From positions 31,185 to 95,184 of the forward strand of contig JASLZX010000004.1 of the NCBI GenBank assembly GCA_030754655.1: 64,000 bases of DNA. The letters are read 5' to 3'. Origin of the DNA: UBA8886 sp002731655. Its GTDB lineage: Archaea; Thermoplasmatota; Poseidoniia; MGIII; CG-Epi1. Made by a program: the position numbers and the translations under genes. Below, one piece after another: positions 59,462 through 64,000 of this stretch (the stretch's first letter is position 1; each line of letters opens with the position of its first letter). A model generated the notes under the pieces. It ran no database searches. It had not been told where the DNA came from and saw nothing but the letters and a program-made list of their open reading frames with translations.

Positions 59462-60327
59462 TGGGTCACCTCAAGCCGTTGCAGCCGCAGCGTGACCGCC
59501 GAGGCGGTCGCTGCCCAGATTGCCGCCAGCAGCAGCAGTGGCGTGCGCCAGCCGAGGTCAATCCGGAAGAAAAATCCGTAGACTGTGACCCACTGCGGTG
59601 CCTCGAACATCTCGTGACCTACCATGTCAAGCAGATGCAACACCGAGAATAGCAGGATGCGCTCGTCCTGCACCAGTCCATAGCCAGTCTCGACAAGGAA
59701 CGACGGGAAATAGACGGCGAGGAAGAAGCCGACCGCAGCGTAACCGCTGCGACCGGTCAGCGCCGAGCACGCCAGCGCCAGCAGCGAGAAGGTAATCGAG
59801 ACCAGTAGCCCGTAACCGACCGTTGCCAGTAGCATCCAGCGATGGTCGCCGAACCATCCCAGCGCGTAGCCGGAGTCGGTCCACTGCGCCAGCGCCAGGT
59901 AGAGGTTGGGCGCCAGTGCCGCCAACAGGAAGAGCAGCAGCAGCGTCAGCAGCCGCGCCAGCAGGTAGTCGACGCGGGTCAGCGGCCGCGCTAGGTAGAG
60001 GTGAATGGACTGGTCGCCGAGGTCGCGCGAAACCAGCTGGCTGCCGGTGATGGCGGCGAGCAGCACCAGCTGGATGCGGATGCCACCGCCCGTCAGGTCA
60101 CCGTAGAGTCGCAGGTGAATTTCCTGCGGCGTGAATAACCCCTGTGGCATCACTATCAGCGCAATCAGCAAGGTCTGCGCCCACGCGAGGCCAATCACCA
60201 GTAGCACCCAGCGGTTTCGCACCAGTCGCTCGAACTCGCGCCAGCCCATACCCCAGACAATGGTGCGCCGGTCGGCCAACGCAGCAGTGTAGCGGCGGTA
60301 GCGCTCCATCACGCGCGCCTCGCTCAC
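59458..60327 (-). CDS. ABC-2-type transporter permease
   Basis: This 289-aa permease has hydrophobic spans at about 32-58, 85-110, 128-155, 170-195 and 200-220, plus a last one near the C-terminus. QLVSRDLGDQSIHLYLARPLTRVDYLLARL is the conserved cytoplasmic loop. ATGA-type overlaps join it to both ATPase genes. It probably pairs with the ATPase at 60324-61223; the substrate cannot be read. Confidence 0.85.
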   Translation of the reverse strand: MSEARVMERYRRYTAALADRRTIVWGMGWREFERLVRNRWVLLVIGLAWAQTLLIALIVMPQGLFTPQEIHLRLYGDLTGGGIRIQLVLLAAITGSQLVSRDLGDQSIHLYLARPLTRVDYLLARLLTLLLLFLLAALAPNLYLALAQWTDSGYALGWFGDHRWMLLATVGYGLLVSITFSLLALACSALTGRSGYAAVGFFLAVYFPSFLVETGYGLVQDERILLFSVLHLLDMVGHEMFEAPQWVTVYGFFFRIDLGWRTPLLLLAAIWAATASAVTLRLQRLEVTH

Positions 60328-61223
60328 TTGACCACCTCGAGGTAAAGGTCCTCAAGCGCCCGCGTCGCGCGCTCCATCTGCAGCAGCGGTGCGCCACTCT
60401 CCCCCGCGGCAGCCAGAATGGCGTCGAAGGTCTCGTCGCCGCGGAAGCCGACGCGCAGCGCCGGGCCGTGCTCCTGCCACTCCAGCTTGCGCTTGTCGAG
60501 GGCGGCGCAGAAGGCGGCGCGCGGTTCGCCGACACGTACCTCGACCCAGTCTTCGAGCCGGGCGAGCAGCGACTCGACTTGCTCTACCATCTGGAGGCGG
60601 CCCTGCGAGACGATGATGACATGGTCGCAAACCTGCTCGACGTCGTGCAGGATGTGGGTCGAGAGCAGCACGTTGGAGTGCCCCAGCTCGGTCAGCGTGC
60701 GAATCGTGCGCAGCATCTCGCGCCGCGCCTGCGGGTCCAAGCCGGATGTGGGCTCGTCTAGGATAACCAGCTCGGGGCCGTGCACAAGGCCCTGCGCCAG
60801 CTTCACCTTCTGCCGCATCCCGCCGCTGTATTCCGAGATGGGACGATATTTCTCCTCGCCCATGCGCAGGTGGTTGAGCACTTCGTGCGTGCGCTGGATG
60901 GCCGCCTGCCGAGCCATACCGGAAACCTGCGCCATCTCGACCACGAACTCAACGCCGGTAAGCCGGTCGGGGAGGCAGTCGTGCTCCGGCATGTAGCCGA
61001 TACGCTTCCGCAATTCGGGACCGGCGGTGGCGACGTTCTCGCCCAGCACCGTGACCGAGCCACCGCTCGGCGCGAAGATGCCGAGTGCCAGCTTGATGAA
61101 TGTCGATTTCCCGGCGCCGTTCGGCCCGAGCAGCCCAACGCGGCCTTCGGGGACCTTGACCGAGAGGCCGGCCAGCGCGGTCACCGCGCCGAACTGCTTG
61201 ACAAGCCTGCGCGCCTCAATCAC
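60324..61223 (-). CDS. ABC-2 transporter ATP-binding protein
   Basis: This 299-aa ATPase has Walker A GLLGPNGAGKSTFIK, signature YSGGMRQKVKLAQGL, Walker B LVILDEPTSGLDPQ and switch His in LLSTHILHDVEQV. It is the first gene of the four-gene exporter unit. The GTG start at 61223 is supported by an AT-rich element at 61245-61250 (minus). Sequence resemblance to the second ATPase, including the HILHDVE stretch, points to an ancestral duplication. Confidence 0.93.
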   Translation of the reverse strand: MIEARRLVKQFGAVTALAGLSVKVPEGRVGLLGPNGAGKSTFIKLALGIFAPSGGSVTVLGENVATAGPELRKRIGYMPEHDCLPDRLTGVEFVVEMAQVSGMARQAAIQRTHEVLNHLRMGEEKYRPISEYSGGMRQKVKLAQGLVHGPELVILDEPTSGLDPQARREMLRTIRTLTELGHSNVLLSTHILHDVEQVCDHVIIVSQGRLQMVEQVESLLARLEDWVEVRVGEPRAAFCAALDKRKLEWQEHGPALRVGFRGDETFDAILAAAGESGAPLLQMERATRALEDLYLEVVK

Positions 61224-61252
61224 GGTCGCTCACCAAGCGGGGGGATATTGAA

Positions 61253-63070
61253 CTAACGCAGCGTCGCCTCGACCGCTTGCGCGACCGCAGCCGCCAGCGA
61301 GTCACACTCGCCCAGCAGCGTCTCGAGCGCCACACAGGTCTCGCGGCAGAACGCCTCATCGGGGATTTCCTTCAGGTTGATGCGCACGTTGTAGCCTGCG
61401 GCGCGGGCGCCAGCGTGCGCCAGCAGCGCCCCGGAGCCGACGTCGCTCGCCATCGCGGCGTCCATCAGCGGCGCCATCTCGCCGCAGACCGCGAGCGCGT
61501 CGCGGCACTGCCCGACGGTCGCCAGCGGCACAGCCGTCGCGGCGCGGTAGCCGGCCTCGAGCGCAGCGTCGCGCGTAGCGCGCTGCTCGTCGCTATCCTT
61601 GGGCATGCGCATCGCCGCAATTACGCCATCGAAGGCGCTGGTGTCTGCGTCGACGCCCGCGACGAGCGCCTCTTTCACCGCTTGCCCGCGCTCGGCGATG
61701 CCGGCCAGCGCATCGTAGTTCGCCGCCTGCGTCCCTTTCGTGGCGGAAAGGTTGGCGACCATCGTCCCGAGCGCAGCGCCCAGCGCGCCGGCAAGCGCCG
61801 CGACCGAGCCGCCGCCGGGGGCGGGCGAGTCGCGCGAAACCTCGTCGACGAAGTCGTAGGTGACGCGGTTGACCAGCTCGCCTTCCTGCTTCGGCATCCC
61901 CAGCACCTTGCTGGCGGGGTTAAAATCAGCGACGTCGCGCAGGCCGAGCGACTGGATTGCCGCCGCGGCAAGGTCGGGAACCGGCAACCCGGGCGATTTT
62001 CCCATCCGCCGCAGGTAGTGGACCGCGGCCTGCCGCAGCACCTCCCACGGTACCAGACCCACGATTTCGGAACCGGTGACGCGGATGCCGCGCTTTCGCG
62101 CCTCTTCGCAGGCGGCGTCGAAGACCTCGTGTAGCGGCGTGGTGCGGAAGTTCGTGACGTTGAAGCTAAGCTGCGCGCAGCCGTATTCGGGGATTTCCCA
62201 GCCGATGCCCTTCAGGTTCGTGAAGCGACCGTCTTTGTAGACCGGCTTGCCGACCAGCGCGCGGGGGTCGAGCCCGCGCGCGCGATACGCCGCCGCCAAG
62301 TCGCCACCGTGCGTTTCGGCATGGTGCGCCGCGAGCGCGTCGAAGTCGACGCCCGCGAAGTCGCAGTTACCGCACGGGAACTCCCCGTCGGCGAAATGGA
62401 CGATGTCGCCCTTGTAGTAGAACGCGTCGGGCGACCCGCTGCGCTTCCAGCGGCCGCGCTCGCGCAGCTCGTAGGCGAGCTCGTTGGCGTAGGTGCGGTC
62501 GCGCGTGTTCAGGTTGATGTTCCACGCAATCAGGAACTCACGTGCCCCGACCGCGGTCGCACCACTGCGTGCGTTGAACTCTGCCGGCCCGGCGTCGGGC
62601 GCCCCTCCTCCGAGCCGCTCCGCAAGGCCTTCGTATTCCCCGGCGCGGACCCGCGCCAGGTTGCGGAACTCCGGCGACCGCGCTGCCTCCTCGTAGAACC
62701 AGACTGGAATACCGAGTTCGCTGCCGATGCGCTCGCCGGTCGTGTGCGCAATAGCGACGCAGTCGTCCATGTTCACTCCGCTGACCGGCACGAACGGCAG
62801 CACGTCGGTGGCGCCCATGCGGGGGTGCGCACCGGCGTGCGCGCGCATGTCGATGAGTTCGGCCGCGCGGGCGACGCCGGCGAACGCCGCGTCGCCCACG
62901 ACATCGGGCGGTGCGACGAAGGTCACGACCGTGCGGTTGGTCTCGCCACCCATATCGATGTCGAGCACCTCTGCGCCTTCGACCGATGTGATGGCGGCGG
63001 CGATGGCGTCAATCACCTTGCGGTCGCGCCCTTCCGAGAAGTTGGGCACGCACTCGACCAATCCGCTCAC
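61253..63070 (-). CDS. Bifunctional glutamate formiminotransferase / formimino-THF cyclodeaminase
   Basis: This 605-aa fusion has the formiminotransferase half (CVPNFSEGRDRKVIDAI; active-site HAGAHPRMGATDVLPFVP; GIGWEIPEYGCAQLSFN; GSEIVGLVPWEVL) and a C-terminal cyclodeaminase of about 200 residues (SPAPGGGSVAALAGALGAALGTMVANLS). The pair moves formimino groups from formiminoglutamate to THF and releases ammonia, the end of histidine catabolism. Between the halves of the first domain, residues about 209-285 form an insertion with a C2H2-like pattern (Cys233, Cys236, His250, His254). GTG start; TTAATAG at 63093-63099 is about 25 nt upstream. No hut genes nearby. Confidence 0.93.
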   Translation of the reverse strand: MSGLVECVPNFSEGRDRKVIDAIAAAITSVEGAEVLDIDMGGETNRTVVTFVAPPDVVGDAAFAGVARAAELIDMRAHAGAHPRMGATDVLPFVPVSGVNMDDCVAIAHTTGERIGSELGIPVWFYEEAARSPEFRNLARVRAGEYEGLAERLGGGAPDAGPAEFNARSGATAVGAREFLIAWNINLNTRDRTYANELAYELRERGRWKRSGSPDAFYYKGDIVHFADGEFPCGNCDFAGVDFDALAAHHAETHGGDLAAAYRARGLDPRALVGKPVYKDGRFTNLKGIGWEIPEYGCAQLSFNVTNFRTTPLHEVFDAACEEARKRGIRVTGSEIVGLVPWEVLRQAAVHYLRRMGKSPGLPVPDLAAAAIQSLGLRDVADFNPASKVLGMPKQEGELVNRVTYDFVDEVSRDSPAPGGGSVAALAGALGAALGTMVANLSATKGTQAANYDALAGIAERGQAVKEALVAGVDADTSAFDGVIAAMRMPKDSDEQRATRDAALEAGYRAATAVPLATVGQCRDALAVCGEMAPLMDAAMASDVGSGALLAHAGARAAGYNVRINLKEIPDEAFCRETCVALETLLGECDSLAAAVAQAVEATLR

Positions 63071-63162
63071 GCCGGCCGACGATTCAGGCCTGTTAATAGG
63101 ATTATAGCTGAATCTTCTTTTCCGTCTTCGGTTATTATGTGTCGTTATTTCTGTAAAGGCTT

Positions 63163-63169
63163 TTATAAC
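63163..63169 (+). promoter_or_regulatory. TATA box of the TM2/SHOCT gene
   Basis: TTATAAC is 25 nt before the GTG at 63190. The gap between the FTCD gene and this gene is otherwise AT-rich without further structure. Confidence 0.6.
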
Positions 63170-63189
63170 TAAGATAGTTCAAGCGGCAA

Positions 63190-63615
63190 GTGGACCGACA
63201 CGACCTGCAGTATGGCGACAACACCCAGGTTCTGGCCCCTCAGAAGGATAAACTTGTCGCAGGGATATTGGGAATTGTTATAGGTGGTTTAGGGATTCAC
63301 AGGTTTTACTTGGGTTATATAGGGATTGGGATAGCCCAGATTATAGTCACCTTGATTACACTTGGAGTGGGGGCTATCTGGGGTTTTATCGAAGGAATCC
63401 TGATTTTAGTCCAAGATGACTGGACTGACGCGCAGGGCAGGCCTTTGAAGGGCAATGAAGCGACGAATTATCTATCGAACCCTTCCGCGCAGTTTGCGAG
63501 TCAACAACAATCAGGTGACAGGGTTTCCCAACTCAAGGAATTGGGTGAGCTGAAAAAGGCGGGTGTGCTCACCGAGGATGAATTTGCGCGTGAGAAGCAG
63601 AAAATTTTAAGATAA
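63190..63615 (+). CDS. TM2-domain protein with C-terminal SHOCT motif
   Basis: This 141-aa protein has a TM2 domain (KDKLVAGILGIVIGGLGIHRFYLGYIGIGIAQIIVTLITLGVGAIWGFIEGILIL), two helices joined by a short turn, then a spacer. A SHOCT segment ends it: QLKELGELKKAGVLTEDEFAREKQKIL. Both domains are widespread and of unknown function; SHOCT is thought to mediate oligomerisation. GTG start. The coding sequence is AT-richer than the window average, hinting at transfer. Confidence 0.9.
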   Translation: MDRHDLQYGDNTQVLAPQKDKLVAGILGIVIGGLGIHRFYLGYIGIGIAQIIVTLITLGVGAIWGFIEGILILVQDDWTDAQGRPLKGNEATNYLSNPSAQFASQQQSGDRVSQLKELGELKKAGVLTEDEFAREKQKILR

Positions 63616-63642
63616 GTAATTAATGCTGCAGGTCGCTCCCGG

Positions 63643-63675
63643 GGCCAAGCGATGGGAATAAGTCACTTTCTGTTC
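63643..63675 (-). repeat. Degenerate copy of the rnpB 3' end
   Basis: This 33-bp block matches 63931-63963 at 29 of 33 positions. The mismatches include two in the otherwise conserved GGGGCTTA segment, so it is the decayed copy. It abuts the stop of the 53-aa ORF. Confidence 0.85.
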
Positions 63676-63835
63676 ACCGTCCAGTGGACTCACTATCGCT
63701 AGCTTTCAGCTTGCTTTGCTTACGCTTCCGCCGGTGTAATTTTCTTATGGGCCGTTCCTTCGAAAGATTGCCAAAATCGGTCCAACCTGAACCACGCTGT
63801 ATGCAGTCCGGCTCCTCGCTCCAGTCGCTTGCCAT
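63674..63835 (-). CDS. Small basic ORF (53 aa) between two rnpB-end copies
   Basis: This reads MASDWSEEPDCIQRGSGWTD then a strongly basic stretch PIRKLHRRKRKQSKLK and an acidic/Ser end. GGGAGG lies about 10 nt before the ATG, a Shine-Dalgarno-like sequence uncommon in this window, and a TATATATA element (63882-63892) sits 45-55 nt upstream. An in-frame ATG at 63877 would lengthen it. Whether it is translated is uncertain; no family recognised. Confidence 0.45.
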   Translation of the reverse strand: MASDWSEEPDCIQRGSGWTDFGNLSKERPIRKLHRRKRKQSKLKASDSESTGR

Positions 63836-63881
63836 TTTTTGTTTCCTCCCTCTAATGGGGTTCCGCCGCCCGGCCATGTCT

Positions 63882-63892
63882 GATATATATAG
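63882..63892 (-). promoter_or_regulatory. TATA-like element upstream of the 53-aa ORF
   Basis: The alternating tract GATATATATAG reads as TATA on either strand. On the minus strand it would start a transcript about 25 nt before the Shine-Dalgarno-like GGGAGG of the small ORF. Position only. Confidence 0.4.
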
Positions 63893-63925
63893 CTGTCGTC
63901 GGAAGTCAGGGAAGTACTGTGAACG

Positions 63926-64000
63926 GGAGTGGCCAGGCGATGGGAGTAAGCCCCTTTCTGTTCGCCCCACGCGATTGCTCGTGTGAGGTTGGCGGCATTC
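63926..64000 (-). ncRNA. rnpB: RNase P RNA, 3' end (partial, runs off right edge)
   Basis: On the minus strand the sequence ends with GAACAGAAAGGGGCTTACTC followed by CCATCGCCTGGCC. The ACAGAA...GGCTTA element is the conserved 3' core of RNase P RNA, and the final arm would close helix P1 with the 5' end, which lies beyond base 64000. GAATGCCGCC and a small hairpin (CACACGAGCAATCGCGTG-like) precede it. A covariance search over the flanking sequence would settle it. Confidence 0.72.

Overview
The window is a GC-rich stretch of an archaeal chromosome, most likely an uncultured planktonic member of the Thermoplasmatota (Poseidoniia, i.e. marine group II or III). The archaeal signs are HMG-CoA synthase with its thiolase and DUF35 partners, a geranylgeranyl-diphosphate synthase, a pyruvoyl-dependent arginine decarboxylase, an EF-Tu-domain-2-like small protein, TATA boxes about 25 nt upstream of start codons, an archaeal-type tRNA-Ala and the 3' end of an archaeal RNase P RNA. 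The marine-group assignment is inference. It rests on the lifestyle genes (2-oxoacid dehydrogenase, peptide uptake, secreted proteases and lipoproteins with GC-x-NYN-x-DDGSC repeats, SCO1, type 1 IPP isomerase) and needs marker-gene placement.

Layout. 1-6053 (minus): a lipoylation and 2-oxoacid dehydrogenase operon, lipA-E1alpha-E1beta-E2-E3-lipB, with overlapping or 1-2 nt junctions; lipB runs off the left edge. 6121-9210 (minus): a GXGXG/FMN glutamate-synthase-like protein, GGPP synthase and type 1 IPP isomerase. 9287-10801 (plus): an ALDH7 dehydrogenase. 10813-14504: an AT-rich possible nuclease, a PH-like membrane protein, a DUF4234 protein and an A24 prepilin peptidase. 14493-17998 (minus): a Nudix hydrolase, PepD and an M20 peptidase. 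18177-26306: a run of extracytoplasmic redox and copper-type proteins (thioredoxin-CcdA fusion, two secreted thioredoxin-like paralogues, a cupredoxin-like protein, SCO1, an LVIVD propeller). 26303-27452: cyclophilin and a methyltransferase. 27449-30787 (minus): the mevalonate-entry operon HTH regulator-HMGS-thiolase-DUF35. 30926-37247 (plus): PdaD, a propeller/zinc-ribbon protein, an acyl-CoA synthetase, small proteins and a subtilase. 37228-37731 (minus): Ogt. 37835-47294 (plus): a large membrane protein, then an oligopeptide ABC transporter whose two permeases are fused into one chain. 47333-47409: tRNA-Ala(TGC). 47388-52057: a GT-C membrane protein, an iodotyrosine-deiodinase-like flavoprotein and an MFS carrier. 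52058-56462: a Rieske oxygenase with an in-frame stop, a DUF3592 protein and a repeat lipoprotein. 56459-63070 (minus): DnaJ, two ABC-2 exporters and a bifunctional FTCD. 63190-64000: a TM2/SHOCT protein, a 53-aa ORF and the 3' end of rnpB with a degenerate second copy of its last 33 nt.

How the genes work together. Secreted proteases, PepD, M20 and the peptide ABC transporter fit growth on proteins and peptides. The 2-oxoacid dehydrogenase, ALDH7 and FTCD fit amino-acid catabolism, and acetyl-CoA flows through thiolase/HMGS toward IPP, Idi and GGPP for lipids. Most lead genes look leaderless and several start with GTG. There is no rRNA, CRISPR array, insertion sequence or prophage, and no gene-free gap above 300 nt other than the right-edge segment, which holds RNA and a small ORF.

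Main points for a second look: the duplicated rnpB 3' end around a small ORF; the single nonsense codon in the Rieske oxygenase; a thiolase with Ser in place of the nucleophilic Cys; the DppB-DppC fusion whose linker shares a module with a separate small gene; the redox/copper cluster; and a zinc-finger-like insertion in FTCD.
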